Below are positions 54,799-62,229 of a stretch of 64,000 bases of DNA, piece by piece. A program made the translations under genes and the position numbers. The notes under the pieces were generated by a model, which was given only the letters and a program-made list of their open reading frames with translations, searched no databases and had not been told where the DNA came from. The stretch spans positions 62,001 to 126,000 of the forward strand of contig NZ_JAGGCS010000009.1 of the NCBI RefSeq assembly GCF_022884085.1, written 5' to 3'. Positions within the stretch are counted from its first letter, which is position 1. Each line of letters begins with the position of its first letter. The stretch is from Paenirhizobium cremeum (GTDB lineage: Bacteria; Pseudomonadota; Alphaproteobacteria; Rhizobiales; Rhizobiaceae).

Positions 54799-55755
54799 TC
54801 AGATGCGCCCCCGGCGCTTCAGCGAGGCGATGATCCGCTCTTCATGCTCAGCGACGACCGTATCCAGCTCGTCATCCTTCAGGCCGCCGAAAAACTTGGA
54901 GAGCGTCGCAATGCTCTTCTGCAGGTCAGCAAGACGGGCGTCCACATGCGCCGATGCGATGTTGTTGGCGATTGCGGCGGGCAGCTTTTTCAGGTTTTCG
55001 TTGATCGCCTCGATCTTGCGCTCAACGTGGGTTTTCACCCGGCCGTTGGCGAGGATCGTCAGTGCATCCTGGACGTTGGTAGCGCGCGGCGGATCGGCAA
55101 AAAGCAGGTCGAGCACTTTCACTTGATCGCCGGGCGCCTGTTCGGAAAGCTGCTTCAAGCCGGCTTGATGGTCGGCGAGCCATGTGCCAACGACACGCTT
55201 GCGGCTGGCGGGCGTTAGCTCGGACCAAACTTTAACGGCGAGTTCGATGGCACGGCGCGAAAGGCCGATCTTTTCGGCGGTATCAGTTGCAAACGCAAAG
55301 ATTTCGTTTGCAGAACCATGCTTCGCCAATGCACCCGCTGTGCCCGCTTTCGTTTGCGGATACAGGCGCTCGTAAACCTGTTTCAACTCGTAGAGATGGC
55401 GGCAGCGGTCCAGTTTATTCAGCTCGACGCGCCCAAGGTTTTCCATCACCTCTTCAAGCCGTGCCTCGTCGTCGGTGGAGGCGGTGGAAACAGTGAGAGG
55501 GATCGCGGTCCAACCGAGCAGACGGACCGCCTCCAGGCGGCGCAGACCGGACACGAGGCAATAGCGATTGCCGACCGCGCGGACCCGGATCGGATGCTGC
55601 AGGCCGGTTGCAGCAATGAGAGGAGCGAGGGCAGCAGCCTCGCCGGGGTCAAAGGAGCGGGCGCGGTCTTCGGGAATGTCAATCCACGAGAGCGGTACGC
55701 TCGGCGCGTCTGTTGTCTGCACTTTTGGAATGCCAGCGGTTTGCGGCTTGGACAT
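54799..55755 (-). CDS. ParB/RepB-like protein
   Basis: 318 residues from the ATG of MSKPQT. The ParB N-terminal domain is clear: LSWIDIPEDRARSFDP, LIAATGLQHPIRVRAVGNRYCLVSGLRRLEAVRLLGW, EENLGRVELNKLD-like (VMENLGRVELNKLDR). A central HTH (ATDTAEKIGLSRRAIELAVK) and a long helical tail follow. No ParA is present, so it is not a partition pair; in this family's phage members it is more likely a regulator or nuclease-type factor. Confidence 0.85.
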   Translation of the reverse strand: MSKPQTAGIPKVQTTDAPSVPLSWIDIPEDRARSFDPGEAAALAPLIAATGLQHPIRVRAVGNRYCLVSGLRRLEAVRLLGWTAIPLTVSTASTDDEARLEEVMENLGRVELNKLDRCRHLYELKQVYERLYPQTKAGTAGALAKHGSANEIFAFATDTAEKIGLSRRAIELAVKVWSELTPASRKRVVGTWLADHQAGLKQLSEQAPGDQVKVLDLLFADPPRATNVQDALTILANGRVKTHVERKIEAINENLKKLPAAIANNIASAHVDARLADLQKSIATLSKFFGGLKDDELDTVVAEHEERIIASLKRRGRI

Positions 55756-55862
55756 CGGGAACCTGTGTATTTCGAAGGGAACATTGCGGAGCCGCCCAAG
55801 GGGGTGGCAGGCGGCTCCGCGAACCGCGCCGGACGCAAAACCTGATCGGCGCAGCAAGGGGG

Positions 55863-56612
55863 TCAGCTCGACGAGCGCTCCAGTTCGTCGGCTACGTCGC
55901 GCAGCATCCGGGCCGTCTGTTCGCGGGCGGTTCGCTCAATGCTCTGGCTCAACTGGACAATCGTCTCCTCCAGCAGCCGGCCGGCCGCCGTCTGCACCGC
56001 CAGCAGCGCCGGCCGCGCCCGAAACTCCAGGGTCGATACGGGCGGTACCGCGACAGGTGTGCTGGAGCGGATCGCGTCTAGCAGAGAAGAGACATTCGCC
56101 AGAACGCCCGCGCCGTCGGAGGTCTGGCCGTCGGAGGCGGTCGGCTCTGACACATTGTCACTGATCGCAACATCCGACAGCTGCCGCGTCTTCTGGTCCA
56201 TCGCCACGGAGATGATCGGCTGGAACGGGACACAAGCATCGTCGGTAACGAATACGTCAGCTTTCACCCGCGCTTTGCGCTCCGCCCTCGCCTTCAACGG
56301 CAACGGCTGATGAAGAGGCAATGCCTCGGCCTGCTTTTCGGCCATCGGTACGGCCTGCGCCTTGCGGGCGGCAGGCACCTCGGAGAAAGGCGCGGGCCGT
56401 TCGGCCGCGCCGAGCTGCACAGCTGCGGCCCACCGTTTGACGAGGGAGCGCGCCGGAGCCGTCACCGACGCAATGGTCAGATCATGGCAGAAATCGTGGT
56501 AGGCGGTGATGCCGTTATAGTCCGGCGACTGGATTGCGTCCCAAAGGCGGCAGGCCGCTTTAATGGCCCTCGGCGGCAGGTCACTGAAAAAGGGAATTTT
56601 GCTCCCGCTCAT
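55863..56612 (-). CDS. Hypothetical early protein
   Basis: 249 residues. A structured N-terminal part (ARKAACRLWDAIQSPDYNGITAYHDFCH-like), a low-complexity alanine/proline middle and a helical C-terminus (RLLEETIVQLSQSIERTAREQ). Overlaps the upstream small gene by 4 bp. No family recognised. Confidence 0.6.
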   Translation of the reverse strand: MSGSKIPFFSDLPPRAIKAACRLWDAIQSPDYNGITAYHDFCHDLTIASVTAPARSLVKRWAAAVQLGAAERPAPFSEVPAARKAQAVPMAEKQAEALPLHQPLPLKARAERKARVKADVFVTDDACVPFQPIISVAMDQKTRQLSDVAISDNVSEPTASDGQTSDGAGVLANVSSLLDAIRSSTPVAVPPVSTLEFRARPALLAVQTAAGRLLEETIVQLSQSIERTAREQTARMLRDVADELERSSS

Positions 56613-56848
56613 ACTGCACCGCCTGCCGGCGGGCGACCGAGTTCGCGGGCCATGGCAAGATAGCCCATTTTATACATCGTCCAAGCGAACGGACCATCGA
56701 TGGACCGCTTCTTGTCCTGAGGAACAGCCTCCCACCAGCGTTCGAAGCTCCGGCGGGCATTCTTGGTGACCTCGGCCACGGAGAGGTCGCACGCGGTATC
56801 GTCGAGGACGTCGACCCTGGGACGGTTTGCTGACATGGCGGTTCTCAT
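56609..56848 (-). CDS. Small hypothetical early protein
   Basis: 79 residues with FERWWEAVPQDKKRSIDGPFAWTMYKMGYLAMARELG, a compact helical pattern. ATGA overlaps on both sides place it firmly in the ner operon. Function unknown. Confidence 0.62.
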   Translation of the reverse strand: MRTAMSANRPRVDVLDDTACDLSVAEVTKNARRSFERWWEAVPQDKKRSIDGPFAWTMYKMGYLAMARELGRPPAGGAV

Positions 56849-57147
56849 GCGGCCACCTGCATGTCAGTCGACGCGTTAGATTTTTGACTTTCTAACGGCG
56901 CACGTTTCGCGGTATTGAAGATGCGGTTAGGTTGTATGGGATAACGGTCAGGCCACACCACTTCGACGGGATCACCGAGAAAGTCCGCGATCAGCTTTTC
57001 GTTGGTGCGGTTCCACCGGGTCCAGATGCCGCGAAAGGAGCTGGGGTTACGGCCGTTCTCCACGGCGAAATCGTTGAACCTGACGCCACGGCGTCGAAAT
57101 TCGGCAAGGATCGAGTGGCGATCCCACTTGGGTTTGGCCTTGGCCAT
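56845..57147 (-). CDS. ner: Ner-like early transcription regulator
   Basis: 100 residues from the ATG of MAKAKPKW, with GGGAG eight bases upstream. WDRHSILAEFRRRGVRFNDFAVENGRNPSSFRGIWTRW followed by IADFLGDPVEVVWPDRYP is the Ner/Nlp HTH pattern, including the closing WPxRY. In Mu, Ner shuts down repressor and early promoters. It is divergent from the repressor across a 150-bp control region. Confidence 0.87.
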   Translation of the reverse strand: MAKAKPKWDRHSILAEFRRRGVRFNDFAVENGRNPSSFRGIWTRWNRTNEKLIADFLGDPVEVVWPDRYPIQPNRIFNTAKRAPLESQKSNASTDMQVAA

Positions 57148-57165
57148 GTGACTAACTCCCACAGG

Positions 57166-57189
57166 AAGCGGGTGGTGGCACACCCGCTT
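57166..57189. promoter_or_regulatory. Hairpin in the ner leader
   Basis: AAGCGGGTG-n6-CACCCGCTT followed on the + strand by TTT. It lies 19 bp before the ner start codon. It could act as an attenuator in the ner leader or as a + strand terminator facing transcripts that run toward the repressor. Confidence 0.45.
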
Positions 57190-57237
57190 TTTGTTGATGG
57201 TTTTGCAACAATTGCGCTCCGCCGAAGCAGGCCGCGC

Positions 57238-57274
57238 AAATTTGATACTCCAAAAATTTTTGGGGGTCAAATTT
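57238..57274. promoter_or_regulatory. Dyad operator between repressor and ner
   Basis: Outer arms AAATTTGA (57238-57245) and TCAAATTT (57267-57274) enclose the perfect palindrome CCAAAAATTTTTGG (57250-57263) on virtually the same centre. The AT-rich stretch lies 24 bp before the repressor start and 90 bp from ner, where repressor and Ner operators are expected. Confidence 0.6.
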
Positions 57275-57297
57275 TATTTGGTGGGAATGTTTAATCT

Positions 57298-58089
57298 ATG
57301 GAAATGTCTGAAATTGCAGCAAGATTAATCGAAGAACGGGAACGCCTCGATTATAACAAAGCTGCGTTTGCACGTCTTTTGGGAATCAACTCAGAGACGC
57401 TGCGCTTGATCGAGGCTGGGAAATCGGCCTTCCGAGTTGATGTTCTCGCTCGTGGTGCGTCTGCTGGCATAGATGTTCAGTATGTACTGACGGGAGTTAG
57501 ATCCCAAAATACGGAGACGGTTGCCCAAGAGATCGGTTTCGAAAAGCAGGTAATCAAAGGTGAAGTTTCCGGCATCGGATTCGTCGGGCCGGGGTCTCGC
57601 GTCCAGATCGTTAATACCCAGCAGCACATCACCCGCACGAAGGTTGAGGCGAAGCCTGGAACCGATCATATCCGGGACGAACAAAAACGGATCTTGACAG
57701 ACTTGGTGGATCAGGTTGTTGAGACGGAAGCTGTTCTGAAGAAGACACCCAAGACGCATCGTGCCGTCTGGTCCTCGCTCAACAAGCATTGCGGGGTAAC
57801 GAGCTACCACCTCATCAGGCTTGAGGACTTCGACAAGGCGCGGAAGTTTCTCAACATGTGGCTCGGTAGGCTGAACTCGTCGGCCTCCGCGCCGGTGAAG
57901 AACGGCGATGCATGGCGAAACAAGAAGATCGCCTACATCAAGACCAACACCAAATCACCGGAAGACGAGGCCGCCATGCGCGCCTACATCAAACGCGAGT
58001 TCAAGGCCACGAGTCTGACGGAACTGGCGAATGATGAGCTGGAACAGACCTATCGTTACGTCGCCGGCCTTAAGCGTCGCAAGAAATGA
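57298..58089 (+). CDS. Phage repressor (XRE type)
   Basis: 263 residues. The HTH at about 13-60 (LDYNKAAFARLLGINSETLRLIEAGKSAF) is of the XRE/Cro-C1 class. No LexA-type protease domain is evident; the C-terminal half (SYHLIRLEDFDKARKFLNMWLGRL) resembles the ORF6C-type domain of phage antirepressors. It is transcribed away from ner and should maintain lysogeny. Loss of the self-cleavage motif would suggest induction other than by RecA. Confidence 0.8.
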   Translation: MEMSEIAARLIEERERLDYNKAAFARLLGINSETLRLIEAGKSAFRVDVLARGASAGIDVQYVLTGVRSQNTETVAQEIGFEKQVIKGEVSGIGFVGPGSRVQIVNTQQHITRTKVEAKPGTDHIRDEQKRILTDLVDQVVETEAVLKKTPKTHRAVWSSLNKHCGVTSYHLIRLEDFDKARKFLNMWLGRLNSSASAPVKNGDAWRNKKIAYIKTNTKSPEDEAAMRAYIKREFKATSLTELANDELEQTYRYVAGLKRRKK

Positions 58090-58173
58090 GAAATGCATGC
58101 CGGAGGTAGCTCCAATGCTACGTCGCGAAGCCACCCCGCCAAAACCATACTTTAGAGATAACGGAGAGAACGT

Positions 58174-58557
58174 ATGAAGTTGATGAGCATGGCCGCCTTG
58201 GCGTTTTCCGCTTTGGCCACCGTGGCAGCCGCCCAGGAACCACAGGAGATCGCCGCCCTCGATGTCGCGGTAGACGCGGCGACCCTTGAGGGTAAAGCAC
58301 TGAAGGTGACCGGCTGCACGATTATTGGGGCAAATATCAGCTTCATGATGTGCGGCATCAAAAGCAAGACCGGCACCGTTGGCAATCTGCACGTCGGCGT
58401 CGAGAAACTCGACCGTGCGCAATTCAAGCAGGCGCTGCAAAATTGCGCCGGGCTGATGCCGGCCAAGGGGTGCGGCGCAACCATCATCGGCTCTCTCGGC
58501 AAAACGTTCACCGGCGAACCGAGCATCATCGCCGAGCAGATCGTATGGGTAAAGTGA
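58174..58557 (+). CDS. Small secreted protein next to the repressor
   Basis: 127 residues: a signal peptide ending VAAAQ, then a compact domain with four cysteines (GCTII, MMCGI, NCAGL, KGCGA), enough for two disulfides. GGAGAGAACGT precedes the ATG. It lies 84 bp after the repressor on the same strand, so it is probably expressed in the lysogen. A conversion gene acting in the periplasm or envelope is likely; no family recognised. Confidence 0.7.
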   Translation: MKLMSMAALAFSALATVAAAQEPQEIAALDVAVDAATLEGKALKVTGCTIIGANISFMMCGIKSKTGTVGNLHVGVEKLDRAQFKQALQNCAGLMPAKGCGATIIGSLGKTFTGEPSIIAEQIVWVK

Positions 58558-59050
58558 CCGTTGTAAATCTGCTGCCCGCCGTCTGCTGCTAACGCCGACA
58601 AAGCTCAGTTTCAGACGTCCCACCTCGGCATTCCTCATCGCCCAGGCATTGGCGGAAATTCCCCTAGAAATTCCGCCGCTTGACTGAGGTGGGACGTTTT
58701 TCGTCAAGGTGGGTCGAAACGTCCCACCTCCAACGCTCTGCCGCTGCCCTCACTGTACCTTCTTCTTCGCAGAAAGAGCCGTGCCGGTCTCTGACGGGCC
58801 GCCGCTGTTCCCTATTTTTGCGTTTCAATTCAAAATGTTGTTCTTGTCAGCGCGGTTGGCAGAACAATGGCGGAAGAATGCGCGAACCTGTGACAAAGAT
58901 TGCGCGGTTTTTCCCAACTTTTATCGTGCTTTTTGCATTTCGCCGCGCCGCCCCCGTTAGAGCGCTGGAGCGAATTTCCTTTACTCTCCGGTCACTTACC
59001 TGCGATTAGTCCATCCCTCTGACCTGTGACAAAGGTAACACCCCCCTACA
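58558..59050. other. Gene-free phage left end with repeats and transposase sites
   Basis: No convincing gene. It holds three copies of ACGTCCCACCTC (58615-58626 and 58719-58730 direct, 58686-58697 inverted; the last two form a 14-bp stem), a near-perfect hairpin GGCGGAA...TTCCGCC (58651-58677), a TCTAACG motif (58955-58961, inverted), and two transposase-type boxes near 58887-58900 and 59021-59037. The hairpins may end the + strand repressor/secreted-protein transcript. Confidence 0.7.
58885..59037 (-). promoter_or_regulatory. Phage left-end transposase sites L1 and L2
   Basis: Inward-reading ACCTTTGTCACAGG (59024-59037) starts 13 bp inside the terminus. A second copy, ATCTTTGTCACAGG, lies at 58887-58900. 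The core CTTTG(T/G)CAC is shared with the right-end boxes, and the wide L1-L2 spacing against tight R1-R2 spacing is the Mu layout. Confidence 0.72.
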
Positions 59051-59929
59051 ATTCTCGCGTGCGGAAACCTCAACGCCCGGCACGACCCGGCATTCGCCGG
59101 CCCTCAGATCGGTGCCGAACCAGCTCACCACCAGCGCCACGTTTTCGAGATTCGGGCAAAGAGCCTGCAATTCATCGATGGAGGCCTGCCAGTCGGTCGG
59201 CGCGGTCAGCGTGTTGCGGTTGAGGATGCGCTCCTCGCCATCCCCTGTCTTTTCCGAAACAGCCGTTGCCGCATAGCCGTGCTCGGTCGCGCCCGGAATG
59301 ATCGTCACGGCGCGGATATCGCTTTCCAGCCTGCCGACCGGGCGGATCACCTCGAACTGCAAAAGCGGAATGCGGTTGCCGAAATCGTCGAGCGGCAGCC
59401 GCTCGAACACGACATAGGCAAGCCCGCGATAAGCAGGCGCATTGCCCGCTCCCTGCTTCGCCTCGATCAGCGGATCGACAAGCTGTTTTTCCGACCCGGG
59501 ATAGAAACGCATCTCCACCCCCGTCAGGTCGATTTCCTGCCCATCGGCCCAGACCCTTCGGATCGCCGCGACCGGCCCTTCGCACAGTCCGAAGGCGACA
59601 TTGGCGAAATAGCTGTAGGTCTTCACCCGCGTTCCCGTCGCCTTGCCGCCGGCGCGCTCGGTGGTCACCTCCTCCTCGAAGCGCGTCGCCCAGATCAGCG
59701 TGCCACCGAGCCTTGCCGTGCCGTAAAGCCGCGGGATCGCGGTGCCCTCCGAAGCCCCCGGCAGTCTCGCTGCCGAGAGATGCGACCCCGTCACCGTCGA
59801 ACCGCCGATCAGCATGCCGTCGACGGCGCTGCCGGCAAGTGCGCCGGCGGCCCGGCCGATCACAGCGCCCAGCGGGCCGAAGACGGAGCCGAGTGCCGCA
59901 CCCGCCGCCTGGAAAAGAATGGTCGCCAT
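59006..59929 (-). pseudogene. GTA gp15 host-specificity/hub protein, N-terminal part (split by prophage)
   Basis: Codes for the first 293 residues of gp15 (MATILFQAAGAALGSVFGP, RLYGTARLGGTLIWATRFEEE, VVSWFGTDLRAGECRVVPGVEV), then runs into phage DNA for 14 codons (starting CRGVLPL) and stops at 59006. The host sequence ends at 59051. Downstream codons are at 16440-19403. The stable piece lacks the whole glycoside-hydrolase-like and hub regions, so it should not support particle assembly. It follows gp14 by 9 bp. Confidence 0.92.
59051..59055. repeat. Target-site duplication, right copy
   Basis: ATTCT immediately after the phage terminus ...CCCTACA; identical to 19404-19408. Confidence 0.9.
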
Positions 59930-59938
59930 AGAAGGACC

Positions 59939-60376
59939 TCAGAGAATGTCGGGAAAACGAAAGACACCGGCAACCCGCCGTCGCCAGGCCGGCACCAGCG
60001 CCGAGCGGATCACGGCTGCCTGCTCATAGGCGTGAATGAAATGGTCGGGACCGGAGAGAATGCCGGCATGCTTGGCGGCAAATTGCGGACGGAAGCGGAA
60101 AACCAAGAGATCGCCCGCTTCTGCTTCCGCAAGACTTGAAACAGGCACGAAATGCCTCGCGGCGGCATCGAGCAGCCGCTCCTTACCCGCCCTTTCCGCC
60201 CAATCCGGCGCATAGGCCGGCACTACCTCCGGCTCTTCGCCATAAAGATCGCGCCAGACACCGCGCACCAGACCGAGGCAATCGCAGCCGATCCCCGCCG
60301 CCGATCCCTGATGCCGGTAGGGCGTGCCGATATAACGCTCCGCCGCAGCCAGAACGCGGGTGCCGATGGCGGTCAT
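59939..60376 (-). CDS. GTA gp14 cell-wall peptidase (NlpC/P60)
   Basis: 145 residues from the ATG of MTAIGTRVLAAAERYIG. The catalytic Cys lies in GIGCDCLGLVRGVWRDLYG and the His in AAKHAGILSG. The GTA and phage members cut peptidoglycan during tail penetration. Directly upstream of gp15. About 120 bp before its start separates it from the inserted toxin-like gene. Confidence 0.9.
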   Translation of the reverse strand: MTAIGTRVLAAAERYIGTPYRHQGSAAGIGCDCLGLVRGVWRDLYGEEPEVVPAYAPDWAERAGKERLLDAAARHFVPVSSLAEAEAGDLLVFRFRPQFAAKHAGILSGPDHFIHAYEQAAVIRSALVPAWRRRVAGVFRFPDIL

Positions 60377-60495
60377 TGAAAGCCTTCTTACCGTTTTGTC
60401 TGGATAACGGCCTATGCCGGGCAATAAATCAGAGGGGACAAGTTGAAATTAATACAACAAATCCACCTTAATGAAATAATTTCGCAAAATTCGCT

Positions 60496-60936
60496 TCAAG
60501 GTCTATTCGTTGCCTGACGAAGAGCCATCAAATATGCATAATTCTTTATATATTCTTCCGGCAAGAAAGAGATTCTGGGAGTCGGATATCCACGCCAGCA
60601 ACCGAAATTTTCGACATCCCAAGGAAGAACAACTATATTCCGACTATCCAAGTCGAATCTGGTAGCATACGGCAACCCCATTTCATCCAAATGAGTGGCG
60701 TTTTGAATTATTAAATCTAAGTCTTTTCTTTGAACAAATTTGATGTTTTTGGTGCCATAAGCAATCCTACAGGCGAATCGCTCGTCACTTTTGCTTTTTA
60801 ATACATCAAGAATCAAACAAGGGCGAAGCTTAAGCTCGCCCTTGGGATTCGTTTCCGGGAAGTAGGCTGTCACAATATCAAATGCTGACGGAGGCTGAAG
60901 CCACCAGTCAGAATGATTTGCACAATCCGAAGCCAT
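60496..60936 (-). CDS. PemK/MazF-like toxin candidate inserted in the GTA operon
   Basis: 146 residues from MASDCANH. FDIVTAYFPETNPKGELKLRPCLILDV, ACRIAYGTKN, then LIIQNATHLDEMGLPYATRFDLDSRNIVVLPW follow the outline of PemK-like growth inhibitors (beta-barrel RNases). Base content is clearly lower in GC than the GTA genes around it. The start overlaps the preceding small gene by 29 bp, as toxin/antitoxin pairs often do. An upstream ATG at 60963 is possible. Confidence 0.6.
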   Translation of the reverse strand: MASDCANHSDWWLQPPSAFDIVTAYFPETNPKGELKLRPCLILDVLKSKSDERFACRIAYGTKNIKFVQRKDLDLIIQNATHLDEMGLPYATRFDLDSRNIVVLPWDVENFGCWRGYPTPRISFLPEEYIKNYAYLMALRQATNRP

Positions 60937-61102
60937 CAATGAGTTCCCAGTCGGAAGATCCAATCTTCTCTGCTGCGCGTTTCCGCATCAGATCGACAGC
61001 TTCAGGCGTAACATCATCATGCGATTTATACACCTCCGGCGGAAATCGGCTTGCGTCCCGATCATCGAAGTGGCTGTCAGCCCTGCGCATCGGTGCAGAC
61101 AT
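60908..61102 (-). CDS. Small protein paired with the PemK-like gene (antitoxin candidate)
   Basis: 64 residues, charged (MSAPMRRADSHFDDRD ... EAVDLMRKRAAEKIGSSDW), overlapping the toxin-like gene. Size, order and overlap suit an antitoxin, but there is no recognisable antitoxin DNA-binding motif. The 233 bp upstream to gp13 is AT-rich and has no other gene. Confidence 0.5.
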   Translation of the reverse strand: MSAPMRRADSHFDDRDASRFPPEVYKSHDDVTPEAVDLMRKRAAEKIGSSDWELIDGFGLCKSF

Positions 61103-61335
61103 TTTCGTCTCCTATATCTTTGTTAAGAGCAGATAAGCACGAATCTTGTCACGGTACAACGCATCATTTGGTCGATGGTTTCAGACTGTAACCCTACATT
61201 CCTTGCCGTGGGCTTAATCATTTCGCGCGCTTCTTGATGCTAAATGTGGTGCTCTTAGCACAAGTTTCAAGCGCAGAGGAAGTGCACTTTGCCGTGGCGG
61301 CAGATCATTTTTTAGCGCGCACTGATAATGCACAC

Positions 61336-62229
61336 TCACTCATAAAGCACGCTCCCGTCATGCAGGCTCTCGCCCTTCACGTAGGAATAGGCGAAGTCGC
61401 TGCCCGGCATATGCGGAAAACCCCGGAAGTTCATGGCATTGGCAAACCGGTCGCGACAGGTCGAAAACGCCTTGTCGCAACCGATGGAAACAGTCACGAC
61501 ATCCCCCGCCTCCGGCAATCCCTCCAGCGGCAGCCAGAGCCTGAGCCGCACCCCGCCCGTCGCCGCCTCGCTATCCTCCACCTGAACGGAAATCCCGGCA
61601 TTGGCGCCGCCGTCGAAACCAAGGTGCCCCAGCCGGAAATGCCCGTCCTCGACACTCGCCGGCAGCGCCACGACGATACGGTCCCGGCTTTCGACCGCAG
61701 CCACCGTTCCCGAAAGCCGCCGCCCGCCCGTCGCCATGTCGATGCCGCAGCGGCGGTCGCCAAGGCTCGCGTCGCAGCGGCGGTTGTAGATCCGTCCGTT
61801 TTCCTGCGACAGCCGGTGGGCGAAACTCCTGAGTTCGGCGGTAAAGGCCTCGCCGGCCCGCGAGACCTCGCCGATTTCCTTCACGGACACCAGCAGGTGC
61901 TGCGCCTCCGGTTCCTGCCAGTTGACGAGGAAGACCTCCACCCGCGCGCCGTCATAGCGCCCGGCGGCAAGGTCGGCCTCGGTGATCGCTTCGCTGGAAA
62001 AGCCGCCGGTCACCTCCGCCGCCGGAGCCGCCATGCCGCCCGTCTCCCGCGCTTCACTCGCGGTAAAGCCGCTCGCCGCCCGGAATGTCGTGCCGGCAAA
62101 CAGCAGTGGATGGTCGTGCTCGGTAAACCCCAGCACCACCCCATCACTGCGCGTCACCCGCCAGGCGCGGCAAAGCGTCGTCACTCCGCCCTCGATATGG
62201 GCGGCCAGTGCTTGCGGTATCTTTCTCAT
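61336..62229 (-). CDS. GTA gp13 tail protein (DUF2163)
   Basis: 297 residues: VTTLCRAWRVTRSDGVVLGFTEHD, the cysteine pattern YNRRCDASLGDRRCGID, and a C-terminal CDKAFSTCRDRFANAMNFRGFPHMPG, all typical of the BR0599/DUF2163 GTA and phage family with its metal-binding cysteines. It forms part of the tail baseplate. Overlaps gp12 by 4 bp. Confidence 0.92.
   Translation of the reverse strand: MRKIPQALAAHIEGGVTTLCRAWRVTRSDGVVLGFTEHDHPLLFAGTTFRAASGFTASEARETGGMAAPAAEVTGGFSSEAITEADLAAGRYDGARVEVFLVNWQEPEAQHLLVSVKEIGEVSRAGEAFTAELRSFAHRLSQENGRIYNRRCDASLGDRRCGIDMATGGRRLSGTVAAVESRDRIVVALPASVEDGHFRLGHLGFDGGANAGISVQVEDSEAATGGVRLRLWLPLEGLPEAGDVVTVSIGCDKAFSTCRDRFANAMNFRGFPHMPGSDFAYSYVKGESLHDGSVLYE

Larger units (their letters stand above)
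19409..59050. mobile_element. Mu-like transposable prophage, 39,642 bp, inserted in GTA gp15
   Basis: The ends are TGTGGCGCGG at 19409 and, read inward from the other side, TGTAGGGGGG from 59050. The first 26 bases of the two termini match at 19 positions with no gap, including a CTTTG(G/T)CACA box at the same offset. ATTCT flanks both sides. Inside are a repressor, Ner, MuA, MuB, GemA, a Mor/C-like activator, a full Mu-type head set and a contractile tail set. The c-end (early) is at 59 kb and the late end at 19 kb, so the map is reversed relative to the given strand. No broken essential phage gene was seen; it could be inducible. Confidence 0.95.

Noticed and set aside
58680..59009. 109-codon + strand frame at the phage left end
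   Set aside because: Crosses transposase sites and hairpins, has no start signal and no protein-like pattern.
19409..59050. Prophage as a decayed remnant
   Set aside because: All expected regulatory, transposition, packaging, head and tail genes are present with intact frames and both ends match, so there is no sign of decay.
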